Notes: generated by a model from the sequence alone, not told the origin. Numbered from the stretch's first letter, positions 1 through 8,639 are shown. The stretch is DNA of 37,306 nucleotides from an uncultured Clostridia bacterium (GCA_944386135.1 CALWZW010000013.1:1-37306), one strand, 5' to 3'. Made by a program: numbers and translations.

Positions 1-480
1 GCTCCATCTTCTGTTCCTACATTATCTACACTACTCATTCCGGTTAGCTCATCATAATATACTTGATATACATACCCCTCTTGTACAGTAACAATTATAT
101 CTTTGCTTTCTTCATTTGGTACTGCTGATTTTATCCATGACTCCTGCTCCATATCTTCTGCCATACTTGTTACTGTTGTCGTTCTTCCTGCTAAGCTATC
201 TGCTATTATTATACTATGTACTAATTGCTTTATTTGCTCTTTATATTGCTGGTATTTATAGTCATCTACTGCTTCTTCTGTTCCAACTATTATCCCTTCA
301 TCTCCTGTGATTTGGGAAACTGCAACTCCTACGAGTATGACAAGTAATATTACTGTAACTAGCAAAGCAATTAAAGTAATTCCTTGCTCTTCTTTGATTC
401 TAATATTTGTGCCTTGTTTTTGAGTACAATTAATAAACCCGTTCATTAGGGCATTTTTTGTTTGGTTTAACTTTATTCAT
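1..480 (-). CDS. Prepilin-like secreted protein, 3' part missing
   Basis: The gene runs off the left edge, so only its N-terminal part is present. Translation shows a basic leader, then KEEQGITLIALLVTVILL, a type IV prepilin-like cleavage and membrane helix followed by a soluble region. The Glu usually found at mature position 5 is absent, as in many clostridial pilin-like proteins. A GGAGG at 499-495 precedes ATG 480. That frame meets CGG at 441, and skipping its C gives GAA-GGG-TTT and joins the pilin frame exactly (MNKVKPNKKCPNEGFIN...). The alternative start, ATG 446, is in frame without a shift but has no visible ribosome binding site. A 17-nt direct repeat overlaps the start region. Family call is good; start and shift are less certain. 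Confidence 0.7.
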
Positions 481-494
481 TTTTTGTTTGGTTT
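452..494. repeat. 26-bp tandem duplication at a start codon
   Basis: The 17-mer CATTTTTTGTTTGGTTT occurs at 452-468 and again at 478-494. On the coding (minus) strand each copy ends in ATG. The upstream copy supplies the start with a nearby GGAGG; the downstream copy gives ATG-CCC-TAA and is not used. The 26-bp period is not a multiple of three, so the duplication changed the frame relation between the ribosome binding site and the coding region. Confidence 0.7.
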
Positions 495-544
495 CCTCCT
501 TTTTCCTTCGTTTGGTTTTTACTTTGTATAGTTTTTATATTGTA

Positions 545-732
545 GGTAAATAATAATTTAAAATTAATGAAATTAGCGCCTGCAAGTATTTTCGAATTAG
601 AAATTGTTAATTTTCAAAATGAGTAAGATTCACGCTTGCCGTGAAAAAGGCTTGTTTTGAAAATTATTACAATTTCTTTGCAGAAAATACAATGCCAAGC
701 TAATTGAAGAAAATTTTAAATTATTATTTACC
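545..732. repeat. 188-bp long imperfect palindrome (MITE-like)
   Basis: The ends at 545-565 and 712-732 form a perfect 21-bp inverted repeat. Further pairs continue inward: GAAATTAGC with GCTAATTGA, an AGAAATTGTTAATTTTCAAAA-type arm with its partner, and a small central CACG/CGTG hairpin. No reading frame is present. The left part resembles the loop sequence at 2087-2128, which suggests a dispersed family. It lies between the divergent prepilin and XRE genes. Confidence 0.75.
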
Positions 733-760
733 AAAATTTACAATTCAGATTACTTTGTGC

Positions 761-847
761 TTCTCTCCTTACGGTTAGAAACCAAATGGTCGAAAGTCAA
801 AACCAAATAAAACCAAAACCAATTGATTTCCAACCGTAAAGAGAAAT
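761..847. repeat. Imperfect inverted repeat
   Basis: TTCTCTCCTTACGGTTAGAAA at the left pairs imperfectly with a right arm reading TTTCCAACCGTAAAGAGAAA. The loop holds several AACCAAA units like those near 460-510. No function is visible. It may be a second hairpin element next to the 188-bp palindrome. Confidence 0.5.
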
Positions 848-857
848 TATTATTAAA

Positions 858-933
858 ATCATTCATTCGAATGCATGATTAAATTATAGCATTCGTTTGA
901 ATGCATGTCAATGCATTTTTTTGAATGCATGAT
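858..933 (+). promoter_or_regulatory. Three-site operator array upstream of the XRE gene
   Basis: Three palindromic sites share the half-site GAATGC(ATG). The first is a near-perfect 22-bp palindrome at 858-879 centred on CATTCGAATG. The second is GCATTC-4-GAATGC at 889-904. The third is ATGCATT-6-AATGCAT at 911-930. GAATGCATG is also repeated directly at 869, 899 and 923. The array ends about 36 bp before the XRE start and overlaps the likely -10 (GATAAAAT near 931), so autorepression by the downstream protein is the simplest reading. Confidence 0.65.
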
Positions 934-968
934 AAAATTTTATTAAACTAAATTTTCATGGAGTTTAT

Positions 969-1193
969 ATGTATTTGAAAAGATTAAAAGATTTAAGAGA
1001 AGATATTGATGAAAAACAATCTACGATTGCTAAATTTTTAGGAATAACTAGACAACAATATAGTTTATATGAAACAGGCAAAAGAGATATGCCTGCTGAG
1101 TATATAAAGGAACTCGCTGTATTTTATAATACATCTACTGATTATATTTTAGAACTTACTAATGATACAAGACCATATAGAAGGGATATTTAA
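969..1193 (+). CDS. Small XRE/Cro-family DNA-binding regulator
   Basis: A 74-residue protein made almost entirely of one helix-turn-helix domain of the Cro/CI (HTH_3) type. Residues about 5-60 contain IAKFLGITRQQYSLYETGKR, the usual recognition-helix pattern, followed by PAEYIKELAVFYNTSTDYIL. A GGAG lies just before the ATG. Three palindromic sites upstream suggest it controls its own promoter and perhaps the divergent prepilin-like gene. A hairpin follows the stop directly. It contains no CGG codon. The target is inferred from position only. Confidence 0.85.
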   Translation: MYLKRLKDLREDIDEKQSTIAKFLGITRQQYSLYETGKRDMPAEYIKELAVFYNTSTDYILELTNDTRPYRRDI

Positions 1194-1242
1194 TTATTAA
1201 AGCTACAAGATTAAAAAGCTTAAATCTTGTAGCTTTAATAAT
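1193..1242 (+). terminator. Hairpin after the XRE gene
   Basis: Arms at 1193-1212 and 1223-1242 form a perfect 20-bp stem (core AAAGCTACAAGATT) with a 10-nt loop. The stem begins at the stop codon of the regulator. The following T-run is weak, so termination efficiency is uncertain. Confidence 0.65.
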
Positions 1243-1260
1243 ATTCTAACCTTTATTTAA

Positions 1261-1289
1261 TTTACAATACATTTTTTATATGATATAAT
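1261..1289 (+). promoter_or_regulatory. Sigma-A-type promoter of dapB
   Basis: TTTACA at 1261-1266 and TATAAT at 1284-1289 are separated by exactly 17 bp, with TG-like bases before the -10. A GGAGGT at 1311-1316 lies six bases before the dapB ATG. Confidence 0.75.
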
Positions 1290-1322
1290 TTTTTCAAATT
1301 AGTAATTTTCGGAGGTAAGTAT

Positions 1323-2072
1323 ATGTATAATGTTTTGGTAAGTGGTGCTTGTGGAAGAATGGGTAAAGAAGTAATTTCTGCACTTGAAGCTTCACAAGAT
1401 TTAAAATTAGTTTGTGGAATTGATAGAGAAGAAAATTTGAACGAAGCTTTCCCTATTTATTCCGATTTTTCTAAGATTAAAGAAAAAATTGATATTATTA
1501 TAGACTTTTCTCATGTTCATTTGACATTAAAAGTATTAGAATATGCAAAGGAAAAACATATTCCAATAGTTGTTGCAACAACTGGTTTTAATCGAGAACA
1601 AGAACAAATTATTAGAGATTATTCAAAAGAACTTCCTATATTCAAATCAGCAAATATGTCTTATGATATAAATCTTATGTGCAAGATAGTAGCTGAACTT
1701 GCACCATTACTTGCTGGAGCTGATATCGAAATAACTGAAACACATCATAGAAACAAAGTAGATGCACCAAGTGGTACAGCTCTTCTTCTTGCAAATAGTA
1801 TTAATGAAGCCTTAGGAAATAAAATGAAATATGTTTATGACAGACATGATTTATCTAGAAAAAGAGAAGATGACGAAATTGGATTCACTTCAATCCGTGG
1901 AGGAAACATTGTTGGAGAACATGTTGTTCAATTTTTCAGTCCTTATGAAACTTTTGAAATAAAACACACTTCTTATTCAAGAACAGTATTTGCAGAAGGT
2001 GCAATAAAATCTGCACTCTTTATGATAAATAAACCTAATGGACTATACAATATGAATGATTTATTAAAATAA
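1323..2072 (+). CDS. dapB: 4-hydroxy-tetrahydrodipicolinate reductase
   Basis: Reduces hydroxy-tetrahydrodipicolinate with NAD(P)H in the lysine/diaminopimelate pathway, in the cytoplasm. The 249 residues match the usual length. Residues 6-13 carry the dinucleotide motif GACGRMGK. THHRNKVDAPSGTA near residues 140-153 holds the catalytic His pair, Lys and substrate-binding PSGT. The gene has its own promoter and ribosome binding site and no other dap gene beside it. It uses CGA (1593) and CGT (1896) for arginine and has no in-frame CGG, so it needs no frameshift. Confidence 0.97.
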   Translation: MYNVLVSGACGRMGKEVISALEASQDLKLVCGIDREENLNEAFPIYSDFSKIKEKIDIIIDFSHVHLTLKVLEYAKEKHIPIVVATTGFNREQEQIIRDYSKELPIFKSANMSYDINLMCKIVAELAPLLAGADIEITETHHRNKVDAPSGTALLLANSINEALGNKMKYVYDRHDLSRKREDDEIGFTSIRGGNIVGEHVVQFFSPYETFEIKHTSYSRTVFAEGAIKSALFMINKPNGLYNMNDLLK

Positions 2073-2077
2073 TCTGT

Positions 2078-2147
2078 AAGAAGAGAGTAATAATTTAAAA
2101 TTGATGAAATTAGCACCTGCAAGCGTTTCAATTATTACTCTCTTCTT
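2078..2147. terminator. Bidirectional hairpin between convergent genes
   Basis: A perfect 18-bp stem (2078-2095 with 2130-2147, core AAGAGAGTAATAATT) sits between the stop codons of dapB and the GltD-like gene. A T-rich tract follows on the plus strand. Its loop carries AATTTAAAATTGATGAAATT and a CCTGCAAG segment nearly identical to the left end of the 188-bp palindrome at 545. The terminator therefore seems built from, or invaded by, the same repeat family. Confidence 0.7.
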
Positions 2148-2154
2148 TTATTCT

Positions 2155-3404
2155 TTATTTCAAATATTCTATAATTTTCTCTGCTGCGTCTCTTCCTGAC
2201 CTTGCAGCCCATGCAACTGTTGATTTTGCTCCTATTAAATCACCACAAGCAAAAACTTTTTCTCTTGAAGTTTTTTGATTCTCATCTACTTCGATATATC
2301 CTTTATCAGTCTTTTTTATATTCATTTTATCTATTATACTGCTTTGAGGCTTAGCGCCAAGTGCCATCACAACATAGTCCATTTTTAAGTTATAGTTGCT
2401 TCCTTCTATATTTACAGGTCTTTCTCTGTCCCCTTCTACCTTTACAAGGTCTGTTTTTATACATTCTATACTTTCTACTTTATCTTTTCCTAGTATTTTT
2501 ACTATATTATTTTGGAATAGAAATTCTACACCCTCACTCATTGCCGCTTCTACCTCTTCATCTTCTGCTGGCATTTGTGCTCTTGCTCTTCTATATATTA
2601 CTGTGACCTTTCCAGCATTTTTCCTATTTATTGTTCTTGCTGTATCCATGGCTGTATTTCCGCCACCTATTACAGCAACATTCTTTCCTGTAAAGTCTGG
2701 ATAATTCTCATTTTCTAGAAGTTCATTTCCTCCATACACTCCATTTAATTCTTCTCCATCGATATTCATCTTTGAAGATATATTTGCTCCAAATGCAAGA
2801 AGTATTGCTTCATACTCTCTTTCTAGTTCATCTAATTCTAGATTTTTTCCAATTTCTCTATTTAATTCTACCTTAACACCTAAGTCTAAAACCTTTTGTA
2901 TAGCTTCTTGAATTGTATTTCTTGGTAACCTAAATTCTGGTATACCATGTACTAAAAGTCCTCCCAAAGTGTCGTGTTTTTCGAATATAGTTACATCAAA
3001 TCCACGTCTTGCTAAATGTGCCGCTGCTGTTATTCCGAGCAGGTCCTCCTCCTACTATTGCAATTTTTTTATGTTTTTCGTCTTCTAATTTATTAATTTT
3101 CCATCCTTCTTTTATCGCCATATCTCCAATAAAAGCTTCAAGTCTACCAATACTTACTGGCTTTTGCTTTATTCCTCTTACGCAAAATCCCTGACATTGT
3201 TTGCTATGAGGGCAAATTCTGCCGCATATTGGTTGTAATACAGTTGTATCTAATAAGCATTCATAAGCCTTTTTGTATTCTTCCATTTTTATGTATTTTA
3301 TAAATTCTGTAATATCATTATTAAGAGGACATCCGCTTCCTACAAGATTTTGTTTTACAACTTAAACAATAATTTGCTAGATTTAGTGCTTCTTCCTTTT
3401 CCAT
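2155..3404 (-). CDS. GltD-like FAD/NAD(P)H oxidoreductase with two Fe-S clusters
   Basis: Homologous to the glutamate synthase small subunit and related electron-bifurcating flavoproteins, which pass electrons between NAD(P)H, FAD and iron-sulfur centres. After two +1 shifts the protein has 415 residues. Cysteines 13, 16, 21, 25, 60, 64, 70 and 74 suit two [4Fe-4S] clusters. GGGPAGITAA near residue 122 binds FAD. VAVIGGGNTAMDTA binds the second nucleotide. The end has ACGDLIGAKSTVAWAARSGRDAA. The shifts are at CGG 3335 (SCRK|GCP) and CGG 3037 (GGGPA|GITAA), the latter inside the FAD motif. ATG 3404 follows an AAGAAGG. No large subunit is adjacent, so the true partner (GltB, NfnA-like or other) is unknown. 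Confidence 0.85.
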
Positions 3405-3436
3405 TTCTATTCATTCCTTCTTTAATATATAAATCT

Positions 3437-3463
3437 GGTTGAAAAGGATAAAACTTTTCAACC
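3437..3463 (-). promoter_or_regulatory. Leader hairpin upstream of the GltD-like gene
   Basis: GGTTGAAAAG (3437-3446) and CTTTTCAACC (3454-3463) form a perfect 10-bp stem with a 7-nt loop. It could terminate the upstream glycosylase transcript or form the leader of the next gene. The T-run after it is poor. Confidence 0.45.
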
Positions 3464-3481
3464 ATTGCTTTCATTATATTA

Positions 3482-3511
3482 ATTTTAACTTTAAACATAT
3501 TTTCTAGTCAA
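3482..3511 (-). promoter_or_regulatory. Possible promoter of the GltD-like gene
   Basis: On the minus strand TTGACT (3511-3506) and TAAAAT (3487-3482) are 18 bp apart, in the gap between the uracil-DNA glycosylase stop and the GltD-like start. Confidence 0.45.
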
Positions 3512-3529
3512 CACTTTTGACCGTTTATT

Positions 3530-4088
3530 CTAACTTAATTCTTTAATTTTTTTAGTTACTTCTTTTAAGTCATTCCAAAAATCAATTTTCTTTGTTTCGT
3601 CTCTTAAAAGTGCTGCTGGATGCCATGTTGGCATATATAATATCCCGTTTTTTTCTATCCATGTTCCTCTTGTTCTTGTTATTCCATATTCATCGCCTAA
3701 AATATTTTTTAAAGCTACACTTCCTAAGAGAACAATAATTTTTGGTTTTATTAATATTACTTGATTTCTTAGGTAATCCATACAAGCTTTTGCTTCATCT
3801 GGTTCTGGATTTCTATTTTGTGGTGGCCTACATTTTACAATATTTGCTATATATAGCTCTTCTCTTTTTATTCCAAGTCCGAATAAGTGCCTTATCCATA
3901 AGCTTACCAGCTCTTCCAACAAAAGGTTCTCCTTGCTCGTCCTCGTCAGCTCCTGGACCTTCACCAATAAACATTATATCTGCATTTTTATTTCCTACTC
4001 CGAATACTATGTTCTTTCTTGTTTTACATAGCTTACACTTTTGGCAACCTTCTATTGATTTTTCTAATCCTTCCCATGTTTCTTGCAC
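3530..4088 (-). CDS. Uracil-DNA glycosylase, family 4 (Fe-S type)
   Basis: Removes uracil from DNA. After one shift the protein has 185 residues, normal for family 4. The N-terminus has [18 protein letters not shown] (Fe-S cysteines). [20 protein letters not shown] is the active-site motif. [17 protein letters not shown] and the C-terminal [10 protein letters not shown] complete the family signature. CGG at 3881 interrupts the frame between MDKALI and [20 protein letters not shown]; skipping its C rejoins them. The start is GTG 4088, because an in-frame TAA lies three codons upstream and a GAGGAAGG precedes it. It lies between the carboxypeptidase and the GltD-like gene on the same strand. 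Confidence 0.92.
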
Positions 4089-4115
4089 TTTAACTTATTC
4101 CTTCCTCTTTTCTTT

Positions 4116-5032
4116 TCAAGATTCAACACAATTTTCTACTAATTTTATTAATTCCTTTTCTTTTGTATCTATTCTTGCTTTTATTCCAATTGGTATAACT
4201 GTTTTTAATTCTCCATGCCCGAAGTTATCTGATTTTATTATTGGGAATTTAGGCTTTTCTAACGTATCCATTACTATCTTTTCAAGTGTTATTCCACTTT
4301 CGTGTTCATAGTTTCCTATCCATAATCCTTTTATTTTGTTAAATACTCCATTTTGTTTCATTTTATATAGATAATTGCTTATCATTCCTGGAGGACTTTC
4401 AAATCCTAAGTCTTCAATAAATAATATTTTATCTTGTACATCTACCATATATTTTCCTGTAATTAAATTTGAAAATAAGCTCAAATTTCCTCCGAACAAG
4501 AATACCTTCTGCTGTTCCTTCATTAATAACTTTATATTCGTCATTTTTTCCAAAACTTAATTTTCTATCTATAAATCTTTTTATAACTTCTTTATAACCA
4601 TACTCTACTTCTTCATCTGATAAAGATTTAAAGTTTGGTCCATGGAATGTAATAAGTCCAGTTTTTGCATAAATAACATTTAGAATTAATGTTGGGTCAC
4701 TATAACCGCATATTATCTTAGGATTATTTTTTATTAATTCAAAGTCTAAATAGTCAAATACCGCATTACAATTAAATCCGCCCATAGCACAAAATATTGC
4801 ATTTATACTCTTGTCTCTAAACATTTCGTTTATGTCTTCTGCTTTATGTTTTGCAGTTTCTCCATAACCTAAAGGATTGTTAAAAGCATGTTTTGCAAAT
4901 TTTACATTTAATCCTAATTCATTTATTCGTTTTACGGATTTTTCTATATCTTCTCTACATTCCTCTGTTATTGGCTCTGATGTAGCAACTACTCCGAATA
5001 GTGTCTCCTCTTTTTAAAGCTTTTGGTTTCAT
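4116..5032 (-). CDS. LD-carboxypeptidase / MccF-like, peptidase family S66
   Basis: S66 enzymes trim the terminal D-alanine from murein tetrapeptides or cleave related amide bonds. After two shifts the protein has 304 residues, the usual size. The nucleophile elbow is in [10 protein letters not shown], the catalytic Glu lies in [11 protein letters not shown] and the His in [15 protein letters not shown] gives the oxyanion-region glycines. Shifts: CGG 4996 ([14 protein letters not shown], near the N-terminus) and CGG 4494 ([13 protein letters not shown]). CGA 4929 is read as arginine in the same gene. Whether it recycles cell wall or detoxifies a peptide cannot be told from the sequence. Confidence 0.88.
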
Positions 5033-5043
5033 AATTTCTCCTT

Positions 5044-6573
5044 TTATTTTTTAAGAAGCTCTAACATCTTCTCCTCAGGTATTCCTAAATCTTTAAACTT
5101 TATTATTGCTTCAATTTGCATATTTTTTGAAAGCTCATCAAAATGGTCTCTTAAAAATTTTACTCTTCCTTCTTCAAATGCAAGCTCTAATATTTTTTCC
5201 TTTAAAGTTTGACTATATATACTTCCATAGTTATTACATAAGAAATCTAAATTTTTATTATTCCATTCTTTTTCAATTATAGCATCTTTTAAGTCCCCAT
5301 TATCTAGTTTCTTAAAGTTTCTATATACAAATTCTTCATTTCCTTTTCTATATTCTTCAGTTAAAATTTCATTTTTTATTCTTACATCTATTTCGTTCAA
5401 ATACTTTTCTACAAATTTTAAATCCTCTAGCTTATAGATTTCTTCTATAATATCACTTCTTATACCAACATCAGCATTCATTAGGTCAATTCCAAGCTCC
5501 ATTGTTCTTCCTTCTTTATATTCTTGTCTTAGAACTTCTTTTATTCTCTCCTCTTCCTCTGCTGCTTTTATTCCCTTATCTTGTATGCTTAGATATTTCT
5601 TTTGAAGTGATGATAGCTCTTTTTGATGTTTTTTTACAAATTTCATTTCTCCATCTCTTAATGCTAAAGTTATTAGTCTTCTTCTTGCTTCTTTATCTAA
5701 ATCATCAAATACACTATCTACATATTCTAAGTTTCCTGCCTTGTATGCATCTTTGGCACGTGTTTCTAAATCTATATAATAATTTTCTTTTCCTATAGAT
5801 TGAAATCCATATTCATATATAAAAGCTCCTGTGAATGATATGTCTATATTATTTTCTTTAATTACTTCTCTATATTTCCAAATGTTCTTTTTCATATTTG
5901 TCAAATCATAATCTACAATTTGTTTTACTTTGTCTAATCCATTTGTTCCTTTTACTATCTTTCCTTCTAACATATCAATATATACATAATCAGTTGTTAT
6001 CTCAGCCTCTTCTGGCACTTTATATTTTTCTAATCTATCTATATACTCTTTTGGAAGATTTTCATCTGTATAGATAAGTTTTGCCTTACTATTTTGGAAC
6101 TTTCCAAAGACATTGCAACCTCTAAAGTCACATTTTTGGATATCTGCACTTATCTCTTTTATATTTACCCCATCATCTGAAATAATTATTGGATGAATAG
6201 TTGCAAGGTTTACTACACAATTAGTATCTTTTAAATTTATAGTTGAAGTTATAAATATTTTTTTGCCATTATTTCTTTCTTTTGAATACCCAGCTCTAAA
6301 CATGTGCAAATACACATTACTTAAATCTTCTCCTTCTAAGTTTATATCTGGTAGTTCTAGATAAAATTCTTTTATATCATCCTTATTTGAGCGTTTATCT
6401 TTTTTAAATTTTTCTAATGCATTATCTCTATATTCAAGTGAGTACTTCAAAATATCCTTTGCTTTAAGTTTTGAAAATTGCTCCCATTCAATCACTTTAT
6501 AACTTTTCATTTTTGAAAGTAACTCTACTTTCATTAATTGTTTGTATAAAATTATTTTTGATTGTTCGTTCAT
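5044..6573 (-). CDS. Unrecognised 509-residue protein with helical repeats
   Basis: I do not recognise the family. No signal peptide or membrane helix is visible. Residues about 60-190 look beta-rich, with a short ADIQKCDFRGCNVFGKFQNS stretch reminiscent of pentapeptide-type repeats. From about residue 270 to the end, units of roughly 30 residues recur with the pattern (E/K)G-x-x-x-FV-x-x-x-F-x-x-L and many Lys and Glu residues, as in alpha-helical solenoids. The start follows a GAAAGAGG sequence. The frame is intact over 510 codons and has no in-frame CGG. It sits between pgeF and the carboxypeptidase on the same strand, with a long hairpin repeat just upstream. Confidence 0.7.
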   Translation of the reverse strand: MNEQSKIILYKQLMKVELLSKMKSYKVIEWEQFSKLKAKDILKYSLEYRDNALEKFKKDKRSNKDDIKEFYLELPDINLEGEDLSNVYLHMFRAGYSKERNNGKKIFITSTINLKDTNCVVNLATIHPIIISDDGVNIKEISADIQKCDFRGCNVFGKFQNSKAKLIYTDENLPKEYIDRLEKYKVPEEAEITTDYVYIDMLEGKIVKGTNGLDKVKQIVDYDLTNMKKNIWKYREVIKENNIDISFTGAFIYEYGFQSIGKENYYIDLETRAKDAYKAGNLEYVDSVFDDLDKEARRRLITLALRDGEMKFVKKHQKELSSLQKKYLSIQDKGIKAAEEEERIKEVLRQEYKEGRTMELGIDLMNADVGIRSDIIEEIYKLEDLKFVEKYLNEIDVRIKNEILTEEYRKGNEEFVYRNFKKLDNGDLKDAIIEKEWNNKNLDFLCNNYGSIYSQTLKEKILELAFEEGRVKFLRDHFDELSKNMQIEAIIKFKDLGIPEEKMLELLKK

Positions 6574-6607
6574 ATTTAACCTCTTTCCTTTCTAAAGGCA
6601 TAACTCA

Positions 6608-6730
6608 GTTTGGAAAAGAATTGTGCTTTTGGCTAGGCGTTCAAAAAAGAAATACCGGAAGCGTACTTTCTGTACGCTGAGGATTTTCTTTTGCAGAACA
6701 ACAACGCCAAAACGCAATTATTTTTCAACC
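6608..6730. repeat. Long hairpin repeat with GCGTAC core
   Basis: Imperfect outer arms (GTTTGGAAAAGAATTG and a right arm ending CAATTATTTTTCAACC) surround a central perfect hairpin AGCGTAC-TTTCT-GTACGCT at 6660-6678. The core and its flank (CGTAC...GTACG.TGAG.ATTTT) match the element at 15371-15500, so this is a dispersed family. It sits between pgeF and the unknown gene. Confidence 0.7.
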
Positions 6731-6735
6731 TTCTT

Positions 6736-7548
6736 TTAGATTAGACAAATCAAACTACTATTTCTTCCTGATTTTTCTTTTTCTATTCTGTATGAATAAA
6801 GTTTATTGTTATTGCAAACTGTACAGGCTTTGCTATCTATTATATTTTTCTCATCTAAGCCTTCTTCTTTTAAGATTACCTTATTTATTAACCCTGTGTC
6901 AATATAATATTTAAAATTATTTTCAGATTTTATAATAATTTCATCTATTTTTCCAGTATTTCTAAATTTCTCGAAAAACATATCTTTTACATCTTCATCT
7001 ACTTCAAAGCTGCATTTTCTTATATATGGCCCTATACAGCAGATTAAATCTTTTGGATTACATCCATATTCTTCTTTTAACCTTCTTACTGCTTCTCTTG
7101 CAATTTCTTTATATGTTCCTTGCCAGCCAGAATGTATATTTCCAATTACATTTTTTACTGGATCATAAAAATATAATGGTGTACAGTCTGCAAATGACAA
7201 TGATAATATTTTTTCTTTTTTATCAGTTATAAGTCCATCTACATCCTGAAAATCTTTTGTAAAAATTCCTGGCATTTCATTGTCTATTTTTTTTACACAA
7301 CTTGTATGCATTTGATAAGGTCTATATACATTTTTCTCTTCTAATCCTAGACTCTTGCATATTTTTTTATAATTATTTAACACTTCATTTCTTCTTTCTT
7401 CCATATTAGCATTATTTCCAAAGTCTAGTGGTTTTAATGCATAAGCGTGTTTTACCTTATCAGAATATTCAAGCAATCTTCTAAATTGTAAATACTCTAT
7501 TTGTCCATCGTATATGTGTATTACATTTTCATTTGATAAGTTATGTCC
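6736..7548 (-). CDS. pgeF: Purine nucleoside phosphorylase, YfiH/PgeF (laccase-domain) family
   Basis: Members of this family act on purine nucleosides and were formerly called polyphenol oxidases. The metal-binding residues are visible: QMHTSCV (His), SFADCTPLYFYD (Cys) and GNIHSGWQGT (His). CCIGPYIRKCSFEVD is also typical. The open frame begins directly after CGG 7549, where skipping the C carries translation from coaE without interruption (DIFS|GHNLSNENVIHIYDG). No independent ATG with a ribosome binding site fits: ATG 7532 reads ATG-AAA-ATG-TAA. The simplest reading is the C-terminal half of a CoaE-PgeF fusion. Separate translation from a non-ATG start is the alternative. Confidence 0.85.
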   Translation of the reverse strand, partial: GHNLSNENVIHIYDGQIEYLQFRRLLEYSDKVKHAYALKPLDFGNNANMEERRNEVLNNYKKICKSLGLEEKNVYRPYQMHTSCVKKIDNEMPGIFTKDFQDVDGLITDKKEKILSLSFADCTPLYFYDPVKNVIGNIHSGWQGTYKEIAREAVRRLKEEYGCNPKDLICCIGPYIRKCSFEVDEDVKDMFFEKFRNTGKIDEIIIKSENNFKYYIDTGLINKVILKEEGLDEKNIIDSKACTVCNNNKLYSYRIEKEKSGRNSSLICLI

Positions 7549-8132
7549 GACTAAATATATCTTGTATTTGATATTCTAAGTCATTTTCATTATTATTAAA
7601 TATACAGTAGTTACATTTTTCTTTGAAGAAATTTTCTTTGTTTTGATTATCTATTCTAGCAATTGCTGTTTTTTTATCTATGTTATCTCTTTTCATAATT
7701 CTTTCTACACAAGCATTTCTATCTGCAATTACACCAATAGTCTTATCACAAATTTTATCTAAATTTGTTTCAAAAAGAAGTGGCACATCTATAACAGAAA
7801 ATTCAAATGTACTTGTAGAATTTGCTTCTTCTATTATTTTTGGTACTACATATTTGTATGTTATTTTGTCTAACTCTTCTTTTTTATTTTTGTCGAAAAA
7901 AACTATGCCTGCAAGTTTTTCTCTATTTATTTCAAAATCTTCTCTTAGTATTTCTTGTCCAAATGTTTTTACTATTTCCTTGTAATACTCATTTCCGTTT
8001 CTTGCTAAGCTCTCTTGCAATTTTATCGGCATTTATATATTTACCATTTTTTATCTTACAAACTTTTTCTGAAACCGTACTCTTCCCTGAACCAGAAATT
8101 CCAGTAACACCTATAATTTTGTTTTTCAACAT
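7541..8132 (-). CDS. coaE: Dephospho-CoA kinase, probably fused to PgeF
   Basis: Phosphorylates dephospho-CoA in the last step of coenzyme A synthesis. The P-loop GISGSGKST is at residues 11-19, INADKIAREL follows, and the CoaE lid region (FSVIDVPLLFETNLDK, RDNIDKKTAIARIDNQ) is present. CGG 7997 breaks the frame at ELSKK|GNEYYKEIVKTFG and is healed by skipping the C. The frame-0 end is CGG-ACA-TAA at 7549-7541. If that CGG also shifts, the protein continues into PgeF as one chain of 464 residues. ATG 8132 fits the family N-terminus MLKNKIIGVTG. The gene follows coaD, the preceding enzyme of the pathway, by 13 bp. Confidence 0.9.
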
Positions 8133-8145
8133 ATTCACCTCTTTA

Positions 8146-8622
8146 TTACTTTTCTGTTTCTAACAAATCTGCAACAGGTTTAGGCACAAGTTTTTTTACG
8201 TCTTCTCCTGCTTTATATATTTCCATTACCATGCTTGATGAAAGATATCCCAAATTTCCTGCTCTAAAATAACAAGTATCTAATCCAGAATATTCGTCAT
8301 TTATTTCCGCAATTGTTTCTTCATATTGATAATCAGTTCCATTTCTTAAACCTCTTATCAATATTTCTGCTCCTCTTTTCTTTGCTTCTCTTGATGTTAA
8401 TGTATCATATATTATAACTTCTGCATTATCTATATGCTCTTCTTTTAATGTTTTCTCTATTGCCTCTTTCATTTTATTTTTATCGAATCTTTGCTTTTTC
8501 TCAGAATTTTTTCCAATTCCTATTATAACTTTATCAAAACATTTTGCAGTCTTTTTTACTATAGATAAATGACCGTTTGTAAATGGGTCAAAAGAACCTG
8601 CATAAAAACCTATCATTGACAT
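8146..8622 (-). CDS. coaD: Phosphopantetheine adenylyltransferase
   Basis: Transfers AMP to 4'-phosphopantetheine, the penultimate step of CoA synthesis. The 158 residues match the family. GFYAGSFDPFTNGHLSIV is the nucleotidyltransferase motif with the T/HxGH signature, followed by IIGIGKNSEKKQRF, and LIRGLRNGTDYQYE near the middle is diagnostic. A strong GGAGGT lies seven bases before ATG 8622. It sits 17 bp after addB and 13 bp before coaE, so the three form an operon. No shift site is present. Confidence 0.96.
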   Translation of the reverse strand: MSMIGFYAGSFDPFTNGHLSIVKKTAKCFDKVIIGIGKNSEKKQRFDKNKMKEAIEKTLKEEHIDNAEVIIYDTLTSREAKKRGAEILIRGLRNGTDYQYEETIAEINDEYSGLDTCYFRAGNLGYLSSSMVMEIYKAGEDVKKLVPKPVADLLETEK

Positions 8623-8639
8623 TTTTATACCTCCGTTTT

